A program made the translations under genes and the position numbers. Below, in pieces: positions 1 to 8,269 of a stretch of 38,168 nucleotides of DNA. The notes beneath the pieces are model-generated. The model saw nothing but the letters and a program-made list of their open reading frames with translations, had not been told where the DNA came from and searched no databases. Source of the stretch: Gammaproteobacteria bacterium (GTDB taxonomy: Bacteria; Pseudomonadota; Gammaproteobacteria; DSM-16500); contig BMAG01000051.1 of NCBI GenBank assembly GCA_014132595.1, forward strand, positions 1 to 38,168, written 5' to 3'. The first letter of the stretch is position 1. Each line of letters opens with the position of its first letter.

Positions 1-6
1 AGATGG

Positions 7-33
7 ATTGCTTCGCTTCGCTCGCAATGACGG
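7..33. repeat. Dispersed palindrome fragment (GCTTCGCTTCGCTCGCAATGACGG type)
   Basis: The stretch reads ATTGCTTCGCTTCGCTCGCAATGACGG. Its ATTGC start pairs with the GCAAT near its end, giving a small hairpin. The reverse complement carries GAGCGAAGCGAAG, the same core as the larger hairpin at 7971-8018. This marks it as one copy of an intergenic repeat family. It may continue beyond the left edge of the window. Confidence 0.6.
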
Positions 34-121
34 AGGCAATGGTCAATGACGGGAGTAAGGGTCAATGACGGGAGCAAGGGTCAATGACGAGAGTAATGGT
101 CAACGAGGTAATGTCAATGAC
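25..121. repeat. 19-bp tandem repeat, four full units plus decayed copies
   Basis: Four consecutive 19-bp units lie at 25-43, 44-62, 63-81 and 82-100. Each begins CAATGACG and ends in a purine-rich half (for example GGAGTAAGGGT). A shortened 14-bp unit follows at 101-114 and then a CAATGAC stub at 115-121. Units differ from one another at a few positions only. The array lies downstream of lspA and upstream of no gene visible in the window. No function is evident. It appears to have grown by duplicating the end of the adjacent CGCAATGACGG palindrome motif. Confidence 0.85.
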
Positions 122-157
122 TACAGCGTCGCGGGTATTGATTACTTTAATAAAATT

Positions 158-652
158 CTATAATTTCTTAAACGCCGTCTTCCAAAACAACATTACAGCG
201 CCTATACAGATCGCACTATCTGCCACATTAAATGATGGCCAATAAAAATGAGAAACATACAGCTGAATAAAATCAGTGACCTTTCCTTGCAGAACTCGAT
301 CAAGCAAATTTCCCAACGCACCTCCAATTACCAAACAAAGCGCAATAGAAGTCCATGCTTCACGGCGAGACACGCGGCTTAACCACACTAAAATACCGAC
401 ACTCACCACACTCGATACAATCCCTAAAAACCAGACTTGCCACCCCGCCTGATTCGTTAAAAAGCTAAAAGCAGCACCGCGGTTAAATGAAAGCGACAAA
501 TTAAATCCCGGCATCACCGCAAGAGGCGAATACACCATTAAATATTTTTTTGCTGCATATTTAGTGGTGTAATCCAGAACAAGTATAATCACCGCTACCC
601 ATAACCAGCATAGTCCACTAGAAGTGAGTGCTACTTTTTTATTGTTAGGCAT
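158..652 (-). CDS. lspA: Lipoprotein signal peptidase (signal peptidase II)
   Basis: Inner-membrane aspartyl protease that removes the signal peptide from diacylated prolipoproteins. The protein is 164 residues, the family's usual length. It has four hydrophobic segments (about 14-28, 72-91, 102-113 and 143-158) and all family signatures: FNRGAAFS (56-63), [10 protein letters not shown] (110-119), VTDFI and FNVADSA. The two catalytic aspartates should be D127 and D145. I chose the ATG at 652 rather than the upstream in-frame start at 772, because the extra 40 residues would lie inside ileS and do not resemble the family. This start overlaps the ileS stop by 8 bases, so translation is probably coupled. 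It is the last gene of ribF-ileS-lspA, a classic gammaproteobacterial order. Confidence 0.95.
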   Translation of the reverse strand: MPNNKKVALTSSGLCWLWVAVIILVLDYTTKYAAKKYLMVYSPLAVMPGFNLSLSFNRGAAFSFLTNQAGWQVWFLGIVSSVVSVGILVWLSRVSRREAWTSIALCLVIGGALGNLLDRVLQGKVTDFIQLYVSHFYWPSFNVADSAICIGAVMLFWKTAFKKL

Positions 653-3458
653 AAAGTCTCTCTTCACCTTTTCCATCCACATTTTCCACACATCGTAAAC
701 AAAGGGTCGGATGTGAAGGATCTTCCCCAATATCAGGACTGCGATGCCAGCAGCGTTCACACTTCGCCGCATTGACAGGTTCCACTTTCACCCACAATCC
801 GGGCACTTCTGTCGCAGCAGCACCGTGTAATTGTGAGTTCGCCAAATGCACTTCGACACTCGAGGTAATTAATACAAAACGTAATTCATCTCCCAACTTA
901 TCTAATTGTGCTTTAAGCGCTGCATCACAATATAAATACGCAGATCCTTCTAACGGAGCACCAATCTTCCCTGCTGCACGCTGATTTTCTAGCTCTTTAT
1001 TGACCGCATCACGCACCAATCGTATTTTTTCCCAATACTCCGGATTCATTTCCGCATTTTCCTTAAGCTCTGCAAGTGACAGATACCATGTATTTAAAAA
1101 GACAGATTCATTACGCTTGCCAGGAATATGCTGCCAAATCTCTTCTGCCGTAAAACTCAAAATGGGCGCAAGCCAGCGTACTAACGCTTCAATAATGTGA
1201 AACAACGCACTTTGTGTGGAACGTCGTGCCAAGCTATTTTCTTGCGTGGTATATTGACGATCTTTAATAATATCCAGATAAAAACTACCCAAATCACCCG
1301 AACAGAACTGATGGATTTTTTGATAGATCAAATGAAATTGATAATTATCGTAAGCTTGAATAATTTCCTGTTGCACAAGACGCGCTTTATTCACCGCCCA
1401 ACGATCCAGCGCCAGCATATTTTCAAAAGGCACTAAATCTTTTTCAGGATCAAAACCTGCTAAATTTGCAAGTAAAAATCGTGAAGTATTACGCAAACGT
1501 CGATAAGTTTCTGAGGCACGCGTTAATGTTTCATCGGACACAAAAATATCACCCGTGTAATCAATCGATGAAACCCATAATCGCATGACATCTGCGCCAA
1601 ATGATTTAATGATCGTATCCGGCGCAATCACATTGCCCAAAGATTTGGACATCTTCCGTCCTTCCACATCAATCACATAACCGTGCGTCAACACGGCTTT
1701 ATAAGGCGCACATTCATTCATCGCAACCGATGTGAGCAGCGCAGAATGAAACCACCCGCGATGCTGATCTGATCCTTCCAGATATAAATCCGCAGGAAAA
1801 CGTAATTCAGCACGCGTTTGCAAAACACACTCATGCGACACACCCGATTCAAACCAGACATCCAGAATATCATGGCATTTGCGATACTCATCCGCATCAA
1901 TACCTAGCAATTCATTTATATCCAGATTAAACCACGCTTCCACACCTCCTTTTTCAATCCGATCAGCAACATCAAGCATCAATGCCACCGTATCTGGATG
2001 CATATCACCGGTTTCTTTATGTATGAAAAGCGTAATGGGCACACCCCACGTACGCTGACGTGAAATACACCAATCCGGGCGATTTGCAATCATGGCTGCA
2101 ATTCGATTTTCACCCCAAGTTGGAATCCATTTCACTTGCGTGATCGCTTCCAACGATTTCGCTCTTAAATAATTACCATCCAGACTCACAAACCACTGAG
2201 GTGTCGCACGAAAAATCAGCGCTGTTTTATGACGCCAGCAATGCGGATAACTATGCGTGACTTTTGCTAAATGCACTAATGCGTTTTGTGCTTTTAATGT
2301 TTCAATAATGAGCTCATTCACTTTCGTTACATGCATTCCTGCAAACAAAGGTGTGTCCGTTATAAAACAACCATCATCCCCGACTGGATTATCGACATTC
2401 AAATTTTGCTGTTTACCAATGAGATAATCATCCACACCATGCGCAGGCGCCGTATGAACCGCACCTGTCCCTGCATCAAAAGTCACATGCTCGCCTAAAA
2501 CCACCGGCACTTGACGATCATAAAAAGGATGTTGCAAAACAACGCGATCAAATGCTTGACCCTTCGCTTTAGCAATCACTCGATATTTTTTGATCCCATA
2601 ACGTTCCATCACCGATGAGACCAACGCTTCCGCAATTAATAATCGTTCCTTGTCATCACAATCCACTAAGACATAATCGTGCTCTGGATTTAAAGCTACG
2701 GCCTGATTCGCAGGCAATGTCCAGGGAGTTGTAGTCCAGATAGGAATAGATATAGGACCCTTTGAATCAACTTCCTCATTCAAACGTACCAAAAAACCAA
2801 CTTCATCCACGACCCGAAAACGCACATCAATTGCAGGCGATGTTTTATCAATATATTCCACTTCCGCTTCTGCTAAGGCAGACGCACAATCTAAACACCA
2901 ATGAACCGGCTTCGCACCTTTCTCGACATGACCATTTTGAATCATTTTCGCAAGAGAGCGCACTACATTTGCTTCGTAAGAAAAATCCATCGTCAAATAA
3001 GGATTTTCCCAATCACCCAACACACCTAATCGTTTAAATTCACTACGCTGAATGTCCACTTGACTAAGCGCATAATCTCGACAAGCTTTTCGAAATTCAT
3101 TCACACTGATTTTTTGTCCAGGTTTTCCTACCTTTTTTTCAACATTCAATTCAATGGGCAATCCATGACAATCCCAACCTGGCACATACGGCGCATCAAA
3201 CCCGCTGATCGTTTTTGATTTCACCACGATATCTTTTAAAATTTTATTAACGGCAGTACCCATATGAATATGCGCGTTCGCATACGGAGGACCATCATGC
3301 ATAATAAACCGCGGACGTGATTGACCCATCTCACGTAATTTCTGATAAAGATCCAGACTTTCCCATTTCTTTAACAGATCAGGCTCACGCTGTGTCAGAT
3401 TCGCTTTCATCGGAAAATCTGTTTTAGGTAAATTTAAAGTATTTTTGTAGTCTGTCAT
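645..3458 (-). CDS. ileS: Isoleucyl-tRNA synthetase (bacterial type with C-terminal zinc site)
   Basis: Charges tRNA-Ile with isoleucine in the cytoplasm. At 937 residues it matches E. coli IleS (938). The class I catalytic core shows [13 protein letters not shown] near residues 56-68, where the HIGH signature reads HMGT, and the second signature KMSKS in [12 protein letters not shown]. The editing (CP1) domain contains the threonine-rich [11 protein letters not shown]. The C-terminus has the paired cysteines CERC and CLRC that bind zinc in the bacterial type. Type 1 enzymes like this one are generally the mupirocin-sensitive class. It lies 12 bases downstream of ribF and overlaps lspA by 8, so the three form one operon. 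Confidence 0.98.
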   Translation of the reverse strand: MTDYKNTLNLPKTDFPMKANLTQREPDLLKKWESLDLYQKLREMGQSRPRFIMHDGPPYANAHIHMGTAVNKILKDIVVKSKTISGFDAPYVPGWDCHGLPIELNVEKKVGKPGQKISVNEFRKACRDYALSQVDIQRSEFKRLGVLGDWENPYLTMDFSYEANVVRSLAKMIQNGHVEKGAKPVHWCLDCASALAEAEVEYIDKTSPAIDVRFRVVDEVGFLVRLNEEVDSKGPISIPIWTTTPWTLPANQAVALNPEHDYVLVDCDDKERLLIAEALVSSVMERYGIKKYRVIAKAKGQAFDRVVLQHPFYDRQVPVVLGEHVTFDAGTGAVHTAPAHGVDDYLIGKQQNLNVDNPVGDDGCFITDTPLFAGMHVTKVNELIIETLKAQNALVHLAKVTHSYPHCWRHKTALIFRATPQWFVSLDGNYLRAKSLEAITQVKWIPTWGENRIAAMIANRPDWCISRQRTWGVPITLFIHKETGDMHPDTVALMLDVADRIEKGGVEAWFNLDINELLGIDADEYRKCHDILDVWFESGVSHECVLQTRAELRFPADLYLEGSDQHRGWFHSALLTSVAMNECAPYKAVLTHGYVIDVEGRKMSKSLGNVIAPDTIIKSFGADVMRLWVSSIDYTGDIFVSDETLTRASETYRRLRNTSRFLLANLAGFDPEKDLVPFENMLALDRWAVNKARLVQQEIIQAYDNYQFHLIYQKIHQFCSGDLGSFYLDIIKDRQYTTQENSLARRSTQSALFHIIEALVRWLAPILSFTAEEIWQHIPGKRNESVFLNTWYLSLAELKENAEMNPEYWEKIRLVRDAVNKELENQRAAGKIGAPLEGSAYLYCDAALKAQLDKLGDELRFVLITSSVEVHLANSQLHGAAATEVPGLWVKVEPVNAAKCERCWHRSPDIGEDPSHPTLCLRCVENVDGKGEERLYA

Positions 3459-3470
3459 AAATGTTCTTCT

Positions 3471-4406
3471 TTATAGGTTAAAATAATCCCGCGCCTCATT
3501 TGCATCAATCACCATTTGCGCTTTCAGCAAGTCCAACGAATCAAACCGCACTTCATCCCGCAGTTTTTTACAAAACTCCACCTCGACCTGACGACCATAC
3601 AGAGTCTTTGCAAAATCAAAAACATGCACTTCGAGTAACGTCCGAGTTCCACCTACGGTAGGACGGGTACCCACATTGGCAACGCCAGGCAATCCCGTTT
3701 CTGCTATTCCATGCAATCGCACCACATAAATACCTTTTACAGCGGTCTCTTTACGATGTAAATAAATATTAGCCGTCGGAAATCCTAACTGACGTCCCAA
3801 CTGATCGCCATATACCACTCGCCCCAACATGCTATAAGGACGTCCCAACAAATGTTTCGCCAAGGCATGATCTGCCACTGCCAAAGCTTGACGAATACGA
3901 GTACTGCTCACACGCTGCCCTTCTATCTGAACACTCGGCATGACTTCAACCGTAAAACCGAGTCTCTCCCCCGCCTCTTTTAATAAAGCAACATCCCCTT
4001 GCCGTTTATATCCAAATCGAAAATCATCTCCGATAATTAAATGTTTAATCTTAAGCCGTTTACATAATATGTCTTTGATAAAAGATTCCGCCGTCAATGC
4101 AGCTAATGCTGCATCAAAACGTAACACCCAAACCTTATCCACACCCATCTTCGATAAATGATAAACTTTTTCCCGAAAGCGTGTTAACCGGGGAACAGGT
4201 ACCCCTTTTGCAAAAAACTCAGCCGGTTGCGGCTCAAATGTCAACACAACGGAAGGTAACTGCAATGCGCAAGAGCGGTCCTTGAGCAACTGCAATAAAG
4301 CCTGATGCCCGCGATGAACACCATCAAAATTACCAATAGTTGCAACACACCCGGAAACATCAGGTTTTAATGCACTATTTCTGTTGCGAATAATGTGAAT
4401 AGACAT
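3471..4406 (-). CDS. ribF: Bifunctional riboflavin kinase / FAD synthetase
   Basis: Converts riboflavin to FMN and then FAD. At 311 residues it has the normal bacterial two-domain length. The N-terminal nucleotidyltransferase domain shows GNFDGVHRGHQALL (about 25-38, the HxGH-type site) and IIGDDFRFG. The C-terminal riboflavin kinase domain shows GRPYSMLGRVVYGDQLGRQLGFPTANI, whose PTAN holds the metal and nucleotide site. It is the first gene of ribF-ileS-lspA. I see no FMN riboswitch upstream. A TATAAT-like -10 box lies at 4445-4450 on the minus strand, about 40 bases before the start. Confidence 0.97.
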   Translation of the reverse strand: MSIHIIRNRNSALKPDVSGCVATIGNFDGVHRGHQALLQLLKDRSCALQLPSVVLTFEPQPAEFFAKGVPVPRLTRFREKVYHLSKMGVDKVWVLRFDAALAALTAESFIKDILCKRLKIKHLIIGDDFRFGYKRQGDVALLKEAGERLGFTVEVMPSVQIEGQRVSSTRIRQALAVADHALAKHLLGRPYSMLGRVVYGDQLGRQLGFPTANIYLHRKETAVKGIYVVRLHGIAETGLPGVANVGTRPTVGGTRTLLEVHVFDFAKTLYGRQVEVEFCKKLRDEVRFDSLDLLKAQMVIDANEARDYFNL

Positions 4407-4444
4407 AAAGTAAACAAATCTTAGCCTGTATTAAAAAGCGATTG

Positions 4445-4450
4445 ATTATA
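4445..4450 (-). promoter_or_regulatory. -10 box of the ribF-ileS-lspA promoter
   Basis: ATTATA on the plus strand reads as a perfect TATAAT on the minus strand, 39 bases upstream of the ribF ATG. The -35 region at 4468-4473 (TGAAAA) is weak. Confidence 0.5.
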
Positions 4451-4534
4451 CTATCTATGTGCCCTTCTTTTCATTGCTTTTTATAAGAAGCGAAGCAAAG
4501 ACAGGTTCGAACGTGTTTATGAGCGGGTCGAAGG

Positions 4535-4565
4535 TTGCTTAGGGTCTCATTAAATGTGCTATAAT
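4535..4565 (+). promoter_or_regulatory. Promoter of the coiled-coil gene
   Basis: TTGCTT (4535-4540) and a perfect TATAAT (4560-4565) are separated by 19 bases, slightly longer than ideal. Transcription would begin close to the AAGAGA ribosome-binding site at 4579-4584. Two TTA(A) half-sites 11 bases apart (4539 and 4550) fall between the boxes. A PmrA-type regulator binds direct repeats of this kind in Legionella and Coxiella, but two short half-sites are weak evidence. Confidence 0.5.
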
Positions 4566-4593
4566 TACCATATCATTTAAGAGATAAGCGCTC

Positions 4594-5298
4594 ATGGCAC
4601 CACAACAACCCAAAAACGTTCCTACGACAGCTCCCACTTCTGAGAGCAGCAAACCTATAGTAGGGAGAGACACAGGATATATGCTTGAATCAATGGGACG
4701 AGCTTACTACGAAGTACCAAAGACCACACCCTTAAAAGACCCTACTCTTGTACAAGGTCTTCTCACCAATGCTGAAATCACAACCATGGTAAAAGAAATT
4801 TCAGACCTTCAAGATGAACGAGACAGCATCTATCGGGTCCAGTCTCAAGTCGCCTCCCTTGCACCCAATCTTGATTCCAATACCCTCATCAAGCCCGAAA
4901 CCAAAAGTCAGCTTAAAGTTCGAATCAACAATCTATCCGATCTAGTTAATCAAGGTCTCAATATGGATTCGAATTTCACCATGCTCGAAGCCAAAGCTGT
5001 TGAATTAAAAGATCAGTTGACACAATCCTTGAAGGCTTTCTTTAGGGTCAGTAAAAAACCATCAGAAACACCGCCCATCGACAGCAAAGTCATCACTCAA
5101 TCCATTAAAGAACGTGCGCAGGAAGCAGACAGACTGAGCCGAAGTTTTATGTCGTTACATCAACAGATCGAAAGAACCTACACCGAAACACGAGATGCTC
5201 TACCCGGCACAGGCCCTCTCAATTTAAAACCTTTTACCTCATTAACCGCGCCGAAGACGGAAGTAACCGAAACTCCATCAACACCCAAACTCAAATAA
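4594..5298 (+). CDS. Hypothetical coiled-coil protein, possible secreted effector
   Basis: I do not recognise a family. The protein has 234 residues, no signal peptide and no membrane segment. It begins with a proline, threonine and serine-rich tail (1-22). Two heptad-like helical stretches follow: about 58-88 (MVKEISDLQDERDSIYRV) and 104-150. A third lies at 165-200 (SIKERAQEADRLSRSF). It ends in a polar, proline and threonine-rich tail (TETPSTPKLK). A soluble coiled-coil body with disordered ends is common among type IV-secreted effectors of Legionellales, but that is an inference from style only. It has its own promoter and a clear AAGAGA site nine bases before the ATG. It converges on murJ with only six bases between the stops. 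Confidence 0.75.
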   Translation: MAPQQPKNVPTTAPTSESSKPIVGRDTGYMLESMGRAYYEVPKTTPLKDPTLVQGLLTNAEITTMVKEISDLQDERDSIYRVQSQVASLAPNLDSNTLIKPETKSQLKVRINNLSDLVNQGLNMDSNFTMLEAKAVELKDQLTQSLKAFFRVSKKPSETPPIDSKVITQSIKERAQEADRLSRSFMSLHQQIERTYTETRDALPGTGPLNLKPFTSLTAPKTEVTETPSTPKLK

Positions 5299-5304
5299 AA
5301 TCCG

Positions 5305-6867
5305 TTAATTTAAAATCAAACTTTCTACTTTATGTGGGATGAGCAAATCCCGCGGACGCACGCCTGTCAACCACAATCCCGCAAAATAGACGGCTACTGA
5401 TGAGATCAGTAAAAAGAATAAATGCGTGCAGCGAAACCCGTTATTCGCACTCACCCACATTTCAATATCACCCGCTTGAAACCATAACCAAACTGCAAGC
5501 ACACTATTTGTAATGGCCAGTCGAATCATAAAAGTTTGCCAACCTGCACGTGGTTTGTAATGCGTTTTTTTCCGTAAAAAATAATATAAGAATCCCGCAT
5601 TGATAATGGAGGCAAGCGATGTCGCTAAGGCAATACCCGCATGAGCGAGAGGCCAAATGAGTATCACATTCAATACCATATTAGAGATCATGGCCAAAAT
5701 ACCGATGCGCACCGGTGTACGCATATCCTGTTTAGCATAAAATCCCGATGCTAAAATCTTAATAAGCATAAAAGGTGCAATACCAATTGCAAACATACTC
5801 AAACTTTTACTCGCCATCATGACTGCTCGCGCATCAAACGCACCATGCTGAAATAACGTACTGAGTAAAGGACCTGAAGCTAACGCAAACACAACCCCCG
5901 CAGGCACGCCCACTAACAAAACACAACGTAAAGCCCAATCCAGTGTCATCGAAAAATCTTCATCCGATTTGCTGGCATGATGACGTGACAAATGCGGCAA
6001 AATCACCGTAGAAATTGCGACCCCAAAAATCCCTAAAGGAAATTCCATCAAACGATCTGAATAATAAAGCCAAGACACACTACCCACGATCAGAAACGAG
6101 GCAAATAAAGTATCCAGCAATAAATTCAGCTGGGAAACAGATACTCCAAATAAAGCCGGCACCATTTGTTTTAATACTTTACGCACTCCGGGATCACGAA
6201 AATTGACTTTAGGTTTAGGCAGCAATCGCATCCTTTTTAAAAACGGCCATTGAAAAAGTAACTGAACAACACCCGCAATAAAAACTCCCCATGCCAACCC
6301 AATAATCGGCACAGAAAGCCCCGGCGCCAACCAAATAGCGGCACCAATCATGGAGAGATTCAAAAATACCGGTGTAAAAGCCGCCACCCAAAAACGGCTA
6401 TAGGTATTTAAGATCGCCCCTGAAAAAGCCGTTAATGAAATCAGCATGAGATACGGGAAAGTAATTCGTAACATCGTAACCGCCAAATCATAACGCGGCC
6501 CGCTCGATACAAACCCTGGCGCGAATAAATGCACAATCAACGGCGTAAAAACTTCACCCGCAATCGTTACACACAAAAGGACAAAACCTAAGGTTCCCGC
6601 AATGGCATTGATAAACCCATGCACTTCTTCAGTCGATTTATTTTTTTGATAATCCGAAAGAACAGGAACAAAAGCCTGTGAAAAAGAACCTTCCGCAAAA
6701 AGCCTGCGCATAAAATTAGGAATTCTAAAGGCAACCGAAAAAGCATCAAAGGCACCGGCTGCTCCAAAAAGCTGAGCGGTTACCATATCACGAATAAATC
6801 CAAAAATTCGTGAAATCAGGGTCATGCTCGCGACAACAGATGTTGACTTAAATAGGTTTTTGCTCAT
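5305..6867 (-). CDS. murJ: Lipid II flippase MurJ (MviN)
   Basis: Moves the peptidoglycan precursor lipid II across the inner membrane. The product is 520 residues, mostly hydrophobic with about 14 expected membrane helices, and has the family's N-terminal block SRIFGFIRDMVTAQLFGA and the conserved FRIPNFMRRLFAEGSFSQAF. I chose the ATG at 6867 (MSKNLFKS). A GTG further upstream at 6903 would add 12 residues that are absent from relatives and have no ribosome-binding site. The ATG site is also weak, so this choice rests on family alignment. In Coxiella and many gammaproteobacteria murJ follows rpsT directly; here two unknown genes separate them. Confidence 0.96.
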   Translation of the reverse strand: MSKNLFKSTSVVASMTLISRIFGFIRDMVTAQLFGAAGAFDAFSVAFRIPNFMRRLFAEGSFSQAFVPVLSDYQKNKSTEEVHGFINAIAGTLGFVLLCVTIAGEVFTPLIVHLFAPGFVSSGPRYDLAVTMLRITFPYLMLISLTAFSGAILNTYSRFWVAAFTPVFLNLSMIGAAIWLAPGLSVPIIGLAWGVFIAGVVQLLFQWPFLKRMRLLPKPKVNFRDPGVRKVLKQMVPALFGVSVSQLNLLLDTLFASFLIVGSVSWLYYSDRLMEFPLGIFGVAISTVILPHLSRHHASKSDEDFSMTLDWALRCVLLVGVPAGVVFALASGPLLSTLFQHGAFDARAVMMASKSLSMFAIGIAPFMLIKILASGFYAKQDMRTPVRIGILAMISNMVLNVILIWPLAHAGIALATSLASIINAGFLYYFLRKKTHYKPRAGWQTFMIRLAITNSVLAVWLWFQAGDIEMWVSANNGFRCTHLFFLLISSVAVYFAGLWLTGVRPRDLLIPHKVESLILN

Positions 6868-7066
6868 TTTTAGATCAGACTCAAAAGAAGGATATGTTAC
6901 CACGAAGACATCAGACTGACCACTCTTCAGAAAAAGCTTAACTTGTTATAAGATAACTCGCATTCACCTTTCAAATGGAGGAAAACCACCCGGCATCAAA
7001 CATACAGTAATAAAGTTTCCGATTGCATTACATGACCTTTGTTCATCAATCATTAAGGAAATTACT

Positions 7067-7945
7067 ATGAAAAGCTCAACTAATCAAAACAACTCTCAAA
7101 ACAACACTCGCTCTATCTGTGCAAGATTGTTCTGCAGAAAACCCAAAAAAGATACTGCAACTCTGCCGAACACTCAAATTGACCTCCAGGAAATTACTTC
7201 TATATTCGACGCAATGAGCGCAACCGGACGCCCATCCACTACAGATATTCTCAAAGAAATCAGAAAAAATATGCCTTATGCCAATGAGATCACCTGCGCG
7301 CTTATCTACTTTTATAAAAAAGGACTCTATCTGTCGCCGGAAATAATCCAAGTGCTAACAAGCCATGGAAAATATGCAGTCGAAGTCGCAATGGCAATGG
7401 TGTATGCCTCTGAAAACGATCTTTTCCTCTCACAAAGAAATATAGCTGCTCTTGCAAATGCTGAAGCATTAGCGCCGAAGATTGCCACCGACATGGTTTG
7501 GTTTAGTTTTTATGTAAGCTCTAAGCCCGATTTGATCAGTGAAATACTGGATGCACTCGCATCCACCGATCAAGTGGATGATGCCATCCTGGCACTGACT
7601 TTGCTCGATTGTGCGAACATCCCTCTCACAAAACAAACCATCCAAGCAGTCGTGCAAGTCACAGATCCTATTCAATTCGCAAAGACTTTGTGGTCGTTAA
7701 AAAATGATGGCATTGCGCTTTCAGACAATATCATTAAAACGCTTGCTGAAACACGAAGTCCTGCTCATGCCTCTGTGATTCCTGCGAACGCTTCTATGGA
7801 GAAAAAATCAGAAACAACGCGGACTCGAAGTGGAATCATTGACAATTATTTTATAAACATTCAGTCTAGAGCTAATCATAAGGAACTCGCTTCACCAAAA
7901 GATACTGAATGCGAAAAAATAAGACTCTTAAACGCTATGGTTTAA
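7067..7945 (+). CDS. Hypothetical protein with ~33-residue helical repeats
   Basis: I do not recognise the family. It has 292 residues and no signal peptide or membrane segment. Residues 45-233 contain about five and a half repeats spaced 31-35 residues apart. Each carries the pattern xLSxxIIxxL: PSTTDILKEI (56), YLSPEIIQVL (88), FLSQRNIAAL (120), DLISEILDAL (155), PLTKQTIQAV (186) and ALSDNIIKTL (217). Between them lie alanine- and valine-rich helices such as VEVAMAMVYA. This suggests a superhelical array of helix pairs, as in ankyrin, TPR or HEAT scaffolds, but the consensus does not fit those families by eye. The N-terminus is asparagine and serine rich, and the C-terminus is basic and polar. 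Its site AAGGAA lies seven bases before the ATG. It is inserted between murJ and rpsT and is a possible effector. Confidence 0.8.
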   Translation: MKSSTNQNNSQNNTRSICARLFCRKPKKDTATLPNTQIDLQEITSIFDAMSATGRPSTTDILKEIRKNMPYANEITCALIYFYKKGLYLSPEIIQVLTSHGKYAVEVAMAMVYASENDLFLSQRNIAALANAEALAPKIATDMVWFSFYVSSKPDLISEILDALASTDQVDDAILALTLLDCANIPLTKQTIQAVVQVTDPIQFAKTLWSLKNDGIALSDNIIKTLAETRSPAHASVIPANASMEKKSETTRTRSGIIDNYFINIQSRANHKELASPKDTECEKIRLLNAMV

Positions 7946-8269
7946 GGCCACAATCTGCAGTTGTCATATTGAGCGAAGCGAAGGATCATTCGAGTTTAGC
8001 CGATCCTTCGCTTCGCTCCACTTACATCGAAGTCTGCAAAACCGCATCACCACTGTCACCTCCGCACAAATTTCCATGGTAATCCAGTTTTTTGTCAAAT
8101 ACTGTGAATGGAAATTTTGCGGGAAGACAGCATTGAAGCAGCTTCGGAACCCTTGCAGCAATACGGCTTCAATTAACAAATAGACCGACTTACCAGACAG
8201 CAGTGCTCTGCGCTCAGGGATGACAAGCGTGTTTTCTTCTAGTGTGATGTAGATCCTCTCCTCATCTGC
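7946..8269. other. Gene-free gap made of decayed repeats
   Basis: This 324-bp gap has no convincing gene. It holds the large hairpin at 7971-8018 and a smaller inverted repeat (ATTGAAGC at 8132-8139 with GCTTCAAT at 8166-8173). It also holds a tail, GCGCTCAGGGATGACAAG, at about 8211-8228 that resembles the ends of such elements. An open reading frame on the minus strand (7964-8179) runs through these repeats and does not look coding. Confidence 0.6.
7971..8018. repeat. Long perfect palindrome (17-bp arms)
   Basis: GAGCGAAGCGAAGGATC (7971-7987) is repeated exactly in inverted orientation at 8002-8018, with a 14-base loop. No T-run follows on either strand, so it is not a typical intrinsic terminator. 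The GAGCGAAGCGAAG core is shared with the left edge of the window (7-33). It lies 26 bases after the helical-repeat gene and could protect the 3' end of its transcript. Confidence 0.85.

Noticed and set aside
25-121. Possible CRISPR array
   Set aside because: The 19-bp units are directly adjacent with no unique spacers, and no cas gene is visible.
772-1436. Plus-strand frames opposite ileS
   Set aside because: They overlap a certain gene on the other strand and have no family features or start signals.
4500-4530. GGTTCGAAC, which looks like a tRNA T-loop
   Set aside because: No acceptor, D or anticodon stems can be built around it on either strand.
4407-4593. FMN riboswitch before ribF, or T-box before ileS
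   Set aside because: No conserved FMN-aptamer blocks are seen before ribF, and ileS is internal to the operon 12 bases after ribF, without room for a T-box.
6975-7010. GGAGG-like site with an 11-codon frame (MEENHPASNIQ) upstream of the helical-repeat gene
   Set aside because: The GGAGG is inside the frame rather than before it, and a leader-peptide role has no further support.
7964-8179. 71-residue minus-strand open frame
   Set aside because: It runs through inverted repeats, has no ribosome-binding site and a composition unlike real proteins of the window.
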